The notes under the pieces were generated by a model. The model was not told the DNA's origin. It was given only the letters and a program-made list of their open reading frames with translations, and made no database searches. Both the position numbers and the translations under genes were made by a program. A DNA stretch of 52,838 nucleotides from Promethearchaeota archaeon. GTDB lineage: Archaea; Asgardarchaeota; Lokiarchaeia; Sigyniarchaeales; SOKP01. Below, piece by piece: positions 41,260 to 51,281 of this stretch. Positions within the stretch are counted from its first letter, which is position 1. Each line of letters opens with the position of its first letter. The stretch is from positions 1 through 52,838 of the forward strand of contig JAHPZE010000030.1 in NCBI GenBank assembly GCA_019058365.1, written 5' to 3'.

Positions 41260-42450
41260 TTGATTATTTTAAAAAGATCTGTTATGTTTATTTTAGGAAC
41301 TGTTTTCTTCATAAATCTTACTATTATGATGTTGTATACTTATTTACCTCAATATTTATTATTTATAGGTACAGAATCTCCAATTATTACTTTAGCGATG
41401 ACTTTTGCAATGTCTACTTTTTTTATTTTCCCACCACTATTAGGTATGTATTCAGATAAACTCCAGAATAGAATTTATTTTATTTTTATTAGTCCTAGCG
41501 GAATGCTTATTACTTTAATTTTACTTCTTTTTACCAGAAACATAATTGTATTAAATGTACTAATATTTGTTTTTGGTTTTTTTACTTCATTTATAACTAT
41601 TTATTTTACTCTTTTTAGTGAATTAGTACAGAATGATAAAAAATGGATATCTTATTATAATTCGGTATGCGCAATGGGAAGTTTTATAGGTGTAATGATA
41701 GGTGGTATTTTGATCACCAATTTTAGAATTGAAAATTTATTCCTATTTACATTAGTCACTTTCATATCGAGTATCATTTTAAATATGTTTATTAGAGAAA
41801 AAAGGCAATTAATTTTGGATAATAATCTAGAAATATCTGAGAATATTGATAAAAAAGTAACAAAAGATATTCTCGAGGAAGTTAATATCTCTAAATCAAT
41901 ATATTATAGCCTATTTTTTAGGAATTTTGCCGTTATTCCAATCGTGAATATTATTGTAATTCTCATGGGTTTTTCCATACCTAACAATATTGAAATCGCA
42001 TTTTTAGTCGGAATAAATCCCTTATTTCAATTTTTCATAATGCCATTTATAGGAAAGAAATTAAATCAGAAAAATATTAAGGCTGTTATGATTTTAGGAT
42101 ATAGTTTATCATTTATAGTTATAATTGGGTATATTATATCCGTCGATTTTTGGAGCTTTTTAGTTTTTCAAGTTTTAGTCTCTTTAAGTTATTCAATGTT
42201 TTGGATCGCAACGACAGTCTATATTGCTCAAAATTCAACTCCTAATAATAAAGGACGCTTTATGGGATATGCTACTTCTAGTATTTTTGCTGGTACGACA
42301 ATAGGAGGATTATTTTTCAGTCTATTATTAGCAGTTTTCAACTCGAATTATTATATATCCATGTCATTTATGATTATTTTTCCGATTATTTCTACGTTAA
42401 TTATATCTTTAAAATTTAAAAACCAATTATATTTTTACGAGGAAAATTAA
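41260..42450 (+). CDS. MFS transporter, tandem paralog 1
   Basis: This 396-residue protein has about twelve membrane helices and the MFS-type loop GMYSDKLQNRIYFIF after helix 2. It begins at TTG 41260 behind AAGGAG, 12 nt after the GT5 gene, so co-transcription is likely. It is a close paralog of the next gene: the segments SISKSIYY(S/G)LFFRNF, YIAQ(N/K)xxPxNKG and SLLLxAFNS recur in both. Substrate unknown. Confidence 0.85.
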   Translation: MIILKRSVMFILGTVFFINLTIMMLYTYLPQYLLFIGTESPIITLAMTFAMSTFFIFPPLLGMYSDKLQNRIYFIFISPSGMLITLILLLFTRNIIVLNVLIFVFGFFTSFITIYFTLFSELVQNDKKWISYYNSVCAMGSFIGVMIGGILITNFRIENLFLFTLVTFISSIILNMFIREKRQLILDNNLEISENIDKKVTKDILEEVNISKSIYYSLFFRNFAVIPIVNIIVILMGFSIPNNIEIAFLVGINPLFQFFIMPFIGKKLNQKNIKAVMILGYSLSFIVIIGYIISVDFWSFLVFQVLVSLSYSMFWIATTVYIAQNSTPNNKGRFMGYATSSIFAGTTIGGLFFSLLLAVFNSNYYISMSFMIIFPIISTLIISLKFKNQLYFYEEN

Positions 42451-42546
42451 CTCTACCGCTGCAAAAAAGGCTCTTAATTCACAAATTATTTAATAAAGTA
42501 ATTATTGTTAACTTTTTTAATATATTTACTAAATTGGGATAATAAT

Positions 42547-43719
42547 TTGATCTTATCAAAAAAGTCAATTATTTTAATTTTATTATCTGTTTTTATTATT
42601 AATACAGCCGCAATTATAGCTTATACTTATGTGCCTAAATATTTATTATTTTTAGGTATAGAAAAACCATTAATGCAGCTTATAATTACAATTTTTCCTT
42701 TAACTGCTTTTGTTTTTCCACCTTTCTTTGGTTTTTATTCAGATAAAATTCAAAATAGGTACATTTTTATTTTATTGGGGACTATTGGTATAACTTTTGC
42801 TTATTTTTTTTTGTTTCTTACCAAGAATTTGATATTAATAGTTATTTTGTTATTTATTTTTGGTTTTTTTATGGCATCAACTACCTTATTGATGACGTTA
42901 TTTGCGGAATTAGTAGAAAATGATAAAACACTCATTTCTTACTTTAATGCTTCGGTTGTAGCTGGCTGGTTTGTTGGAGCTCAATCTGGTGGCATTTATA
43001 TTGATTTGTATACAATCGAGCATATTTTTTTATTAATTTTACTAATTTCTTTACCAAACATAATTTTAGTTGTTTTTATTAAGGAAAAGAGATCTTTGAT
43101 TTTAGAAAGGTATAACAGAAATGAAGAGAAAAATACCTATAACCTTGTTTTAAATAATATCGAAGAAGAGATCTCAATTTCTAAATCAATTTATTATGGC
43201 TTATTTTTTAGAAATTTTAGCATTAAACCAATTATGCCAATCCTAGTAATTATCATGAGTTTTTATTTAAACAATGATATAGAGATTGGATTTTTGATTG
43301 GAATAAATTTTTTATTACAATTTTTCCAGATGTTATTAATAGGTAAGATAATTAACAATAAAAATCTTAAACCTTTTATGATTATTGGGTATATTTTGAG
43401 CTCGATTGCTGTTTTCGGATATATTATATCATCTAATTTTTGGAGTTATTTACTTTTTCAATTTTTTGTTTCTTTTAGTTATTCTATGCATTGGGCAGCT
43501 ACTATAACTTATATTGCTCAGAAGACTTCACCCAAAAATAAAGGAAAGTATATGGGCTATGCTAACACTAGTGTTTTTTCAGGAAGTTTTGTAGGAGGTC
43601 TTTTATTCAGTCTATTATTATCTGCTTTTAACTCAGATTATTATATTGTTATGTATTTTATGATAATATTCCCCGCAATTTCTGCTTTTATCATTTTTGC
43701 GAAATTTAAACCAAATTAA
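42547..43719 (+). CDS. MFS transporter, tandem paralog 2
   Basis: The 390-residue protein resembles its upstream neighbour throughout and so arose by tandem duplication. I start it at TTG 42547 (LILSKKSIILIL), which aligns with the start of the paralog (LIILKRSVMFIL). The frame from TTG 42505 would add 14 residues with no counterpart. It has about twelve helices and the loop FYSDKIQNRYIFI. It converges on the XPD gene, ending 4 bp before it. Confidence 0.83.
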   Translation: MILSKKSIILILLSVFIINTAAIIAYTYVPKYLLFLGIEKPLMQLIITIFPLTAFVFPPFFGFYSDKIQNRYIFILLGTIGITFAYFFLFLTKNLILIVILLFIFGFFMASTTLLMTLFAELVENDKTLISYFNASVVAGWFVGAQSGGIYIDLYTIEHIFLLILLISLPNIILVVFIKEKRSLILERYNRNEEKNTYNLVLNNIEEEISISKSIYYGLFFRNFSIKPIMPILVIIMSFYLNNDIEIGFLIGINFLLQFFQMLLIGKIINNKNLKPFMIIGYILSSIAVFGYIISSNFWSYLLFQFFVSFSYSMHWAATITYIAQKTSPKNKGKYMGYANTSVFSGSFVGGLLFSLLLSAFNSDYYIVMYFMIIFPAISAFIIFAKFKPN

Positions 43720-43723
43720 AAAT

Positions 43724-45691
43724 TCACACCCTCTGCCAAAAAGGTGAGAGATGTTGAATTATTGCAGTAGGTTTATCAGGAATTATTGCTAATTCTTTTC
43801 TTATCCATTCTGAAATCCATTTATATTTTGCCTTAAATCTGCTATCCATGAAAATTATTGCTCCTTTATCAGAAATCTTTCTTATTGGCCTTCCTGAAGC
43901 CTGATTTGCTCTCTGAACGGCGGGGTATAAATAAGCGAAATTCCACCCTTGTCTTTTAAACACTTTATCATAATATTTTATTTTTGCTTCTACTCTAGGG
44001 GTCGGTAAATGATAAGGAAATCCAGCAATTATTACAGAATTCATAAAATCTCCTGGATAATCTTCTCCTTCTGAGTTTCTCCCCCCACATACTCCTAATA
44101 AGACAGCCCCACTATTTGAAGCCATGCTTTTAAAATCATCCACCAATATTGCATTTTCAGAGGCGGATAATCCAGGTTCCTCAATGAATAATTTTTTATT
44201 ATTCTTTTTTGCTACAATCTCTATTCCATTACCTAATAATCCTTTAAGAATTTTATATGATGCACAAAAAATACCAACATTTGCGGGGGTACAAGTTAAA
44301 ACTTCATTTATTTTTCCAATCATTTTTTTATACATATCAGGGTGTCTATTATCTCTTTTTGTATCTACTCCGTCAATAATAATAGCTTTGATATTTTTCT
44401 TACTAAATGGTGAATCAGCAATAATTCCTTTATAACTCTTGCCACACTCATTTAATCCCATTAAATTATTATAAACATAAGGGTTCACAGTTCCAGAGAG
44501 ATTTAAGCATGTATATCCTTTTTTCAAAATAGGAATAGCAATTTCTCTAGGATCTAATGCTACAATTTCAAGTGAGATTGACCGCTTTCCTTTAATTTCT
44601 TTAATATTATAACAAAAAAAATAATTATCTAATGTGTATGTTTTCAACCATTTTAACCAAAATTCTGCTAAAGAGCCAATAAAATCTCGTGAAATTTCTC
44701 CATTTGCAAGTTTTTCCTCATGAATAGATACACTGAAATCATGCAGATCTTCAACAAAATTTTTAAATCCATTAAGATCTTGAAATCCTAACTTTTTATA
44801 GATTGATTGTAACTGTTTATCTGGTTGGACTGCTTTTTCTTTAAAACGTAGATTAATTTTTTTCTCATTTAACTGATCTAACAATATTTTAACAAAACTC
44901 TGCATTAAAATGGGGGATCGATACATTTCAAGATCTTTTAAACAGAGTCTTAATGAATATGGTGTGATTTTTTGTGAATTTACTTCTGTTGCAACATCTA
45001 ATATATTATGACATTCATCTATTACTAAAATACAATTTTGAAGCTCTTGACCAATGAATTCTAAGAACGAATCTCGTATAAATGGGTTAAAAATCCATTG
45101 ATAATTGCATATGATTACTTTCATTGATTCCAGTAAAAATTTACTTAAGAAATATGGACAAAATCTTTTTTCCTTACAAAATAATATAAGATCGTCTGCA
45201 TCAATAGGTTTATTAAACAATTCTGGAGCAATTGATATTGAATTTTCGGCTTGTCCCCTTTTTTTTAACAAGTTTAAAAAATAAATACAATTTCTATTTT
45301 TCCTTAAATCTCTACAGACTGACATTGCTTCTGTTGGATTTAACTTGAGAGATAATAATGTTTCATTTAGACACATTTCATTTCTACCTCTTATCGAAAG
45401 GCCATTAAGATTTACTCCCAGTTTGTCATTTATTACTTTTTGCGAGATTTTTATCAATTCTTTGATGATTCGTCGATTTTGAGAATGTGTCCTACACATA
45501 TAAATAATTTTTAAATTCTTTTCAAAAGCTAAAGGGAGTACACTAGATAAGGCAATAATGGTTTTGCCTGTTCCGTTAGGTGCTGATAATAAAGAAATCT
45601 TTTTTGATTTTGAACTTAATTCAATCTGCTTAATAATATTTTCTTGATTTTCTCTGAATTGCTCGTAAGGAAAAAAAGATAAATAGTTTAT
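43724..45691 (-). CDS. XPD/Rad3-type DNA helicase with a non-canonical ATA start
   Basis: The full frame from ATA 45691-45689 gives 655 residues, normal for archaeal XPD. The N-terminus NYLSFFPYEQFRENQENI and Walker A APNGTGKT (37-44) lie upstream of the first ordinary start, ATG 45499, so that start would remove the ATP site. Four cysteines of the iron-sulfur domain follow (107, 126, 135, 178), then DECH (225-228) and motif VI QASGRPIR. An in-frame TAA precedes the ATA by 11 codons with no ATG, GTG or TTG between. GGTG lies 7 nt before the ATA. It is a 5'-3' helicase for repair or transcription; DinG-like relatives are an alternative. Confidence 0.85.
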   Translation of the reverse strand: MNYLSFFPYEQFRENQENIIKQIELSSKSKKISLLSAPNGTGKTIIALSSVLPLAFEKNLKIIYMCRTHSQNRRIIKELIKISQKVINDKLGVNLNGLSIRGRNEMCLNETLLSLKLNPTEAMSVCRDLRKNRNCIYFLNLLKKRGQAENSISIAPELFNKPIDADDLILFCKEKRFCPYFLSKFLLESMKVIICNYQWIFNPFIRDSFLEFIGQELQNCILVIDECHNILDVATEVNSQKITPYSLRLCLKDLEMYRSPILMQSFVKILLDQLNEKKINLRFKEKAVQPDKQLQSIYKKLGFQDLNGFKNFVEDLHDFSVSIHEEKLANGEISRDFIGSLAEFWLKWLKTYTLDNYFFCYNIKEIKGKRSISLEIVALDPREIAIPILKKGYTCLNLSGTVNPYVYNNLMGLNECGKSYKGIIADSPFSKKNIKAIIIDGVDTKRDNRHPDMYKKMIGKINEVLTCTPANVGIFCASYKILKGLLGNGIEIVAKKNNKKLFIEEPGLSASENAILVDDFKSMASNSGAVLLGVCGGRNSEGEDYPGDFMNSVIIAGFPYHLPTPRVEAKIKYYDKVFKRQGWNFAYLYPAVQRANQASGRPIRKISDKGAIIFMDSRFKAKYKWISEWIRKELAIIPDKPTAIIQHLSPFWQRV

Positions 45692-45698
45692 TTTTGTA

Positions 45699-45702
45699 CA
45701 CC
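45699..45702 (-). promoter_or_regulatory. Shine-Dalgarno core fixing the XPD start
   Basis: On the minus strand TTTTGGTGTACAAAAATA places GGTG exactly 7 nt before the ATA that begins the conserved NYLSFFPYEQF sequence. This is the same motif and spacing as at the eL21 gene. Confidence 0.65.
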
Positions 45703-45883
45703 AAAATCTAATTTATGTATTTCATACTATCTAAAACCTTATATTGCTATAGACTATAAAAATTTACTTATTCCTAAATAAACATGCCTAAAATTGCATA
45801 TACTGTAGAAATTTGTTTATTATATTTACAGTCAAAAATTAATTTAAACAATATTTATATAGAAATTTGTTCAATTTACTTTT

Positions 45884-46717
45884 ATGAAATTCGAACAATT
45901 AATTTATGAAGAGAATGAGCAGATAGCAAGAATTACCCTAAATCGTCCAAAAGTTTTGAATGCCTTAAGCATGCAACTCTCTGATGAACTTGTAGCCGCT
46001 ATAGGATTGGTACGCAAATCTAGTAAATTAAATTTTCTAATAATCAGAGGAGCTGGTAATAATTTTAGTGTGGGTGATGATATCACAGAAATGCTAAAAT
46101 GGGGTGACGCGAATGGAATAACAAGGCGAGTAAGATATTATCAAAATATGGCAAATCAAATTGAAGAGTTAGATAAAATTACAATTGCAGCGGTAGATGG
46201 CTTTGCAGTTGGGGGAGGATTAGAGATTACAATGGTATGCGATTTTGTTATTGCAACAGAAAGAGCAAAGTGGGGCATGCCAGAAGTGGATGTCGGAATA
46301 ACACCTGGATGGGGCGGAACAACTAGACTATCACGCCTAATTGGAAGAAGGAGAGCAAAGGAAATTAATTTAATAGGAGCTCTTCACACTGCACAGCGAG
46401 CAGTAGATTGGAATTTATGGAATCGAGTGGTACCTAATAATCAGCTTGATATTGAAGTAGAAAAATTACTTGAGGTACTCAAATCTAAAAATCAACAAGG
46501 CTTACGACAACTAAAATTTATAATAAATAAAGGTGTTGAGTGCGATCTATACACAGCACAGGGTTTTGAAGTATTATCAGGTGCTTTAACAGGAGCAGTT
46601 AGCGGAATGTGGAAAATAAAGGATGCAGATAAAGGTGCTGGAGTAATGGGATTTTCTCAAAAAAATGAGCTTTGGAAAAAGAGAAGAAGTTTAGCTAAAA
46701 ATTTCTGGACAAGTTAG
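45884..46717 (+). CDS. Enoyl-CoA hydratase/isomerase (crotonase)
   Basis: The 277-residue protein is a crotonase-fold enzyme. The oxyanion-hole segments GNNFSVGDDI (58-67) and DGFAVGGGLE (105-114) are present, and both catalytic glutamates of hydratases are kept (E114 in GGGLE, E134 in GMPEVDVG). It therefore probably hydrates enoyl-CoA in fatty-acid, branched-chain amino-acid or butyrate-type metabolism. It is divergent from the XPD gene and converges on the gcv cluster. No dehydrogenase or thiolase is adjacent. Confidence 0.87.
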   Translation: MKFEQLIYEENEQIARITLNRPKVLNALSMQLSDELVAAIGLVRKSSKLNFLIIRGAGNNFSVGDDITEMLKWGDANGITRRVRYYQNMANQIEELDKITIAAVDGFAVGGGLEITMVCDFVIATERAKWGMPEVDVGITPGWGGTTRLSRLIGRRRAKEINLIGALHTAQRAVDWNLWNRVVPNNQLDIEVEKLLEVLKSKNQQGLRQLKFIINKGVECDLYTAQGFEVLSGALTGAVSGMWKIKDADKGAGVMGFSQKNELWKKRRSLAKNFWTS

Positions 46718-46750
46718 TTTAAAAATAAAAAAATTAATTGACTTAAAAAA

Positions 46751-48187
46751 TTAATCATGTAGAATAGGTTTTCTTGCTGCTAGGACCGCATCAAGTCGTT
46801 TAACTGGAGTATTATGAGGCGCATTTTTTAGAAGTTCGGGATTCTTTTTTGCTTCTTCAAATATTTTATTCATTACCTCAACAAAATAATCTAAAGAAGA
46901 TTTTGGTTCTGTTTCAGTAGGCTCAATCATTAAAGCTCCTGGAACTATTAATGGAAAATAGATTGTTGGTGCATATATTCCATAATCAAGAATACGTTTC
47001 GCAATATCTTCTGTTGAAACGTCGTTGGGTAATCCTTGATCTGAAAGAACAAACTCATGCTGACAGATTCGATTATAGGGAAGAAAATAGTTTTGTTGTA
47101 AAAGAATTCGTAAATAATTAGCATTTAAAACTGCAATCTGACCAACTCTTTTTAATCCTTCAGCACCTAACGCTAAAATATAGGCATATGCCCTAATAAT
47201 CACTCCAAAGTTTCCCCAAAATGCTCTAATTCTTCCAATTGATTTATCATCATCATTTTTACATATTAGTCCTTTTTTAGTTGAAATTAAACATGGTTTT
47301 GGGAGGAAAGGAATCAATTCATTTACAACTCCTATTGGTCCTGATCCCGGTCCACCTCCACCATGCGGAGTTGAAAATGTTTTATGTAAATTTAAGTGCA
47401 CAATGTCAAATCCCATGTCCCGCGGACGGCATATTCCTAACATTGGATTTAAATTCGCCCCGTCATAATAACATAAACCTTCATTCTCATGCACAATTCG
47501 TGTTATTTCCTTTATTTGTTTATCAAAAACTCCTAATGTATTAGGATTAGTGAGCATAATCCCTGCAACATCACCTTCTTGCATAGCAAATTCTAATTCA
47601 TCTAAGGGAACCTCTCCAAACTCATTTGATTTTAATTCTATAATTGAAAATCCTGCCATTTTTGCTGATGCGGGATTAGTTCCGTGGGCAGAATCCGGAA
47701 CAATAATTTTTCGTTTTTTAATACCTTTACTCTCAAAAAACTTTTTTACGATTAATAAACCTGCTAATTCTCCATGGGCTCCAGCTGCAGGTTGTAAAGT
47801 AAATCCATCCATTCCAGTTATTTCTCCTAATAATTTTGAAATATGATAAAGTAGTTCAAGACAACCTTGATTTTCTTCTTGTAATGGATGAATATTGGCG
47901 AAGCCAGGTAATTTTACTATGGTTTCATTTACTTTAGGGTTATATTTCATTGTGCAAGAACCTAATGGATAAATTCCAGTATCAACTCCATAAGTTCTAT
48001 TACTTAATTTAATAAAATGACGAATAATTTCGATTTCTGGAATATTTGGAAGGGGTAACTCTTTTCTTAGTAAATTTTCTGGTAAAATTTCATTAATTTC
48101 TGTTATGTCTATATCCATTTTAGGTACAAAGTTTTGCTGGATATTTTCATTTTCTTTATCAAAAATTAAATGAATATTAAAACTCAC
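46751..48187 (-). CDS. gcvPB: Glycine dehydrogenase (decarboxylating) subunit 2
   Basis: The 478-residue protein is the PLP-bearing subunit of the split P-protein. K269 in HLNLHKTFSTPHGGGGPGSG forms the Schiff base. Other signatures are GIYPLGSCTMKYNP near residue 71 and SAHGTNPASAKMAGF near 166. With subunit 1 it decarboxylates glycine and passes the aminomethyl group to GcvH. GTG 48187 starts 2 nt after the gcvPA stop, and its ribosome-binding site GGAGGAG is inside the end of gcvPA, giving tight coupling. Confidence 0.95.
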   Translation of the reverse strand: MSFNIHLIFDKENENIQQNFVPKMDIDITEINEILPENLLRKELPLPNIPEIEIIRHFIKLSNRTYGVDTGIYPLGSCTMKYNPKVNETIVKLPGFANIHPLQEENQGCLELLYHISKLLGEITGMDGFTLQPAAGAHGELAGLLIVKKFFESKGIKKRKIIVPDSAHGTNPASAKMAGFSIIELKSNEFGEVPLDELEFAMQEGDVAGIMLTNPNTLGVFDKQIKEITRIVHENEGLCYYDGANLNPMLGICRPRDMGFDIVHLNLHKTFSTPHGGGGPGSGPIGVVNELIPFLPKPCLISTKKGLICKNDDDKSIGRIRAFWGNFGVIIRAYAYILALGAEGLKRVGQIAVLNANYLRILLQQNYFLPYNRICQHEFVLSDQGLPNDVSTEDIAKRILDYGIYAPTIYFPLIVPGALMIEPTETEPKSSLDYFVEVMNKIFEEAKKNPELLKNAPHNTPVKRLDAVLAARKPILHD

Positions 48188-48189
48188 TA

Positions 48190-49530
48190 TTAGATCTCCT
48201 CCGCTTCATTATTTGAAGCTAAAGTAGCAGCTTCTATAAATGAGTTAATTGAATCTTTTGAATTCATTTCAGTTACACACACTAATGCTATATTTTTCAT
48301 TTCAGGAAAATAACTTGATATTTTTAGAGGAGGTTGAAGATCCCGTTGTTTGCATAGGTTACTTAGAGCATCAATATTGGGACATTTGACTAAAAACTCA
48401 TTATAAGTTGGTTTTTTATTTATTATTTCATAACCAGGAATTTTACTTAATCTCATTTTTACATAGTGAGCTTTCTGAACATTTTGAGATGCAATTTCTT
48501 TTAAACCAGTTCTTCCTAGAGATAAAAGGTATATTAATGCAGCTAATGAACATAATGCTTGATTAGTGCATATATTAGAACTTGCTTTTTCTCTACGAAT
48601 ATGTTGTTCGCGTGCTTGTAGAGTTAATATAAATCCATATTGATCTCCATTAATTTCTTTTGTTTTTCCAATCAGTCTTCCAGGGATCTTCCTTAAGTAT
48701 TTTTGTTTAGCAGTAAAGATTCCTAATCCAGGCCCCCCAAAAGAGGGGTTTAAACCAAAAGGTTGTCCTTCAGCAACAAAAATATCTATATCAGTTGATC
48801 CAGGGGGATTCAAGATACCTAAACATGTTGGATCAGTCATAACTTGAATAATCATACAATTAGAATTCTTTTCTCTTAGATTTTTGACAATTTTCAAGGT
48901 ATCTTCAATATCACCAAAAAAATTTGGACTTTGAAACAATACAGCTGCTACATCACTATTTAATTTTTCTTTTAAAATTTCTTCACTGGCAGTTTCCACA
49001 CAGATATTTTGGCCCCAACAATAAGTTCTAACTACGTCTTCATATTCTGGGTGAATACCCTTAAGTAATATAACGGTTTTTTTGCCTGTAATAATTGTTG
49101 ACATAATAGCCGCTTCAGCTAGGGCAGTTGATCCATCATACATACTAGCATTAGCGACATCCATCTGTGTAAGTCGAGAAATAATTGTTTGATATTCATA
49201 GATAGCTTGTAAGTAACCCTGACTTGCCTCAGCTTGATAGGGTGTATAGGAAGTATAAAACTCTGATCTCGATGTTATAAAATCAACTAAAGAGGGAATA
49301 TAATGATAATAACATCCTGCTCCTAAGAAAGAACTCGAATATATTTTATTCTTTTGAGAAATTTTCTTAATTTGCTGTATAAGATCTGGTTCAGATAAAC
49401 CAGAAGGTAGATTTAATTTATCGAAACGTAGATCGTTAGAGATATCTTGAAAGAGTTCTTGTAAAGATTTCACACCAATTACATTTAACATTTCCGCAAC
49501 TGTTTTATTATCATGAGGAATAAAATCCAA
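48190..49530 (-). CDS. gcvPA: Glycine dehydrogenase (decarboxylating) subunit 1
   Basis: The 446-residue protein is the first subunit of the split P-protein. Family blocks include FLGAGCYYHYIPSLVDFITSR (about 68), TPYQAEASQGYLQAIYEYQT, YDGSTALAEAAIM and GQPFGLNPSFGGPGLGIF. It forms a heterotetramer with GcvPB. It starts at TTG behind AAGGAGAGATAG, 58 nt after gcvH, within the gcvT-H-PA-PB cluster. Confidence 0.95.
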   Translation of the reverse strand: MDFIPHDNKTVAEMLNVIGVKSLQELFQDISNDLRFDKLNLPSGLSEPDLIQQIKKISQKNKIYSSSFLGAGCYYHYIPSLVDFITSRSEFYTSYTPYQAEASQGYLQAIYEYQTIISRLTQMDVANASMYDGSTALAEAAIMSTIITGKKTVILLKGIHPEYEDVVRTYCWGQNICVETASEEILKEKLNSDVAAVLFQSPNFFGDIEDTLKIVKNLREKNSNCMIIQVMTDPTCLGILNPPGSTDIDIFVAEGQPFGLNPSFGGPGLGIFTAKQKYLRKIPGRLIGKTKEINGDQYGFILTLQAREQHIRREKASSNICTNQALCSLAALIYLLSLGRTGLKEIASQNVQKAHYVKMRLSKIPGYEIINKKPTYNEFLVKCPNIDALSNLCKQRDLQPPLKISSYFPEMKNIALVCVTEMNSKDSINSFIEAATLASNNEAEEI

Positions 49531-49588
49531 ACTATCTCTCCTTTTAAGAGTTTATTACAAATTAATTAAAACAATAAAGAAAAAAATA

Positions 49589-49984
49589 TTAATTTTCTTC
49601 GTTTTGGATTATTTGTTTATATTTATCAGCAGATAAAAGCTCATCTATTTCATTCTCATCAGAATATTCAATCTTTATCATCCATCCCTCTGCAAATGGA
49701 GAAGAATTCACAAACCCCGGATTATCAGCAAGTTTTTGGTTAACCGCAATAATTTCTCCTGATAATGGCATAATTAAATCACCCACAGCTTTTACTGATT
49801 CAATTTCGGCGGCATTGCTTCCCTTTTCGAATACCACACCAACTTCAGGGAGTTCTACAAATACAATATCACCTAATTGATGTTGGGCATAATCAGTAAT
49901 TCCGACTGTTGCGATTGAATTTTCAATTCTTATCCATTCATGAGTTGATGCATATTTTAAACCGTCAGGAAATTTATAATCCAT
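49589..49984 (-). CDS. gcvH: Glycine cleavage system H protein
   Basis: The 131-residue lipoyl carrier shuttles the aminomethyl group between the P- and T-proteins. The lipoylation lysine is K65 in IESVKAVGD, with upstream YASTHEWIRI and the VGITDYAQHQLGDIVFVELP block. I start at ATG 49984. An in-frame GTG nine nt upstream belongs to the ribosome-binding site (GTGAAAATT). It sits 25 nt after gcvT. The dihydrolipoyl dehydrogenase (L protein) and lipoate ligase are not in the window. Confidence 0.95.
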   Translation of the reverse strand: MDYKFPDGLKYASTHEWIRIENSIATVGITDYAQHQLGDIVFVELPEVGVVFEKGSNAAEIESVKAVGDLIMPLSGEIIAVNQKLADNPGFVNSSPFAEGWMIKIEYSDENEIDELLSADKYKQIIQNEEN

Positions 49985-50009
49985 AATTTTCACATCTTAA
50001 TATTGATTT

Positions 50010-51107
50010 TTATACATTTCTATAAAAGGGTGTAGAAACAATCTTTCCTCTTAAGAATTTATTTCGAATTTCTATTTTAATTTCAGTTCCTATTTCTTTA
50101 TATCGTTTATTCACAATTCCTAAACCAATAGTTTTTTTTAGAGTAGGAGAATATCCGCCAGAAGTGACAAATCCAATTTGATTCCCATTTTTAAAGATTT
50201 TATAATTCTCTCTAATAATTCCCTTATCTATTAAATTAAGACCGACGATAATTCTTTGAGTTCCTTCAGATTTTTGTTTCATCAATACCTCTTTGCCTAT
50301 ATAATTAATTCCTTCTTTAGGTTTTACTAACCAACTAAGTCCCGCTTCCACCGGAGTAATAGCATCACTTATCTCATGCTCATATAATGAATAACAAGCT
50401 TCTAATCTCAATGAATCTCTCGCTCCTAAACCAGCGGGACTAGCTCCAGTATTTAATAGGTCATTCCATATCTTCTCTGCAAATTCATTTTCAAAGGAGA
50501 TTTCAAATCCACGCTCACCTGTGTATCCTGTTCGGGCTATGAAGATAGAATTACCTTTAATCTTGCAATGGGCAAAATAAAACCTATTAATTTGAGGAAG
50601 ATCAACATCTACAAGTGGTTGAAGAATTTCATCTACCTTTGGACCTTGAAATGCTATTCGCGATCTTTGCGCTGAAAGATCTGTGATTTGAACATCAAAT
50701 TCTCCTTTATGTGCATTAAGCCATTGCAAGTCTTTTTCAATATTACCCGCATTAACAATCATTCTAAAACGCTCAGGAGTTTCCTCATAATATACAAGAT
50801 CATCTACAACTGTTCCATTTTCATAACACATACAGGAATATTGACCTTTAGATGGTTCCAATAAATTTAAATCATTTATCATAACATATTGGAGGAATTC
50901 AATGACATCTTTACCTTCGAGAAGAAATTCACCCATATGTGAGATATCAAATACACCAGCGTAAGAACGTACTGCGTTATGTTCCTTGATAATACTTTCA
51001 TATTGAACGGGCATCTTCCATCCGGCAAAGCTAACCATCCGTGCACCATGTTTTATATGAATGTCGTATAGTGCAGTTTTTCTAATATCATTAGGATTAT
51101 CACTCAA
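50010..51107 (-). CDS. gcvT: Glycine cleavage system T protein (aminomethyltransferase)
   Basis: The 365-residue enzyme transfers the aminomethyl carbon from GcvH to a tetrahydropterin, releasing ammonia. Signatures are FAGWKMPVQYESIIKEHNAVRSYAGVFDISHMGE at the N-terminus and FIARTGYTGERGFEIS near residue 190, then the C-terminal GFVTSGGYSPTLKKTIGLG. The start is TTG 51107, first of the four-gene cluster. The one-carbon acceptor in this organism (folate or a methanopterin type) cannot be told from sequence. Confidence 0.95.
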   Translation of the reverse strand: MSDNPNDIRKTALYDIHIKHGARMVSFAGWKMPVQYESIIKEHNAVRSYAGVFDISHMGEFLLEGKDVIEFLQYVMINDLNLLEPSKGQYSCMCYENGTVVDDLVYYEETPERFRMIVNAGNIEKDLQWLNAHKGEFDVQITDLSAQRSRIAFQGPKVDEILQPLVDVDLPQINRFYFAHCKIKGNSIFIARTGYTGERGFEISFENEFAEKIWNDLLNTGASPAGLGARDSLRLEACYSLYEHEISDAITPVEAGLSWLVKPKEGINYIGKEVLMKQKSEGTQRIIVGLNLIDKGIIRENYKIFKNGNQIGFVTSGGYSPTLKKTIGLGIVNKRYKEIGTEIKIEIRNKFLRGKIVSTPFYRNV

Positions 51108-51281
51108 AATTTCTACACAACTTACGGTATTAATGTTTTGGAGATATATAGTGAAATAAAATAGTATGGATAATTAAAATTTTTTGGCTTTTAGATATGA
51201 GCCAAAGGCTTACATTCTTTATGATAATGTTCTAGATTAAAACCGTAAAAATTTATTTGTTACGTATATTTTAATAAAAAA

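Noticed and set aside
43724..45499. XPD gene starting at ATG 45499
   Set aside because: It would remove the Walker A motif; conserved sequence extends 64 codons upstream in the same frame.
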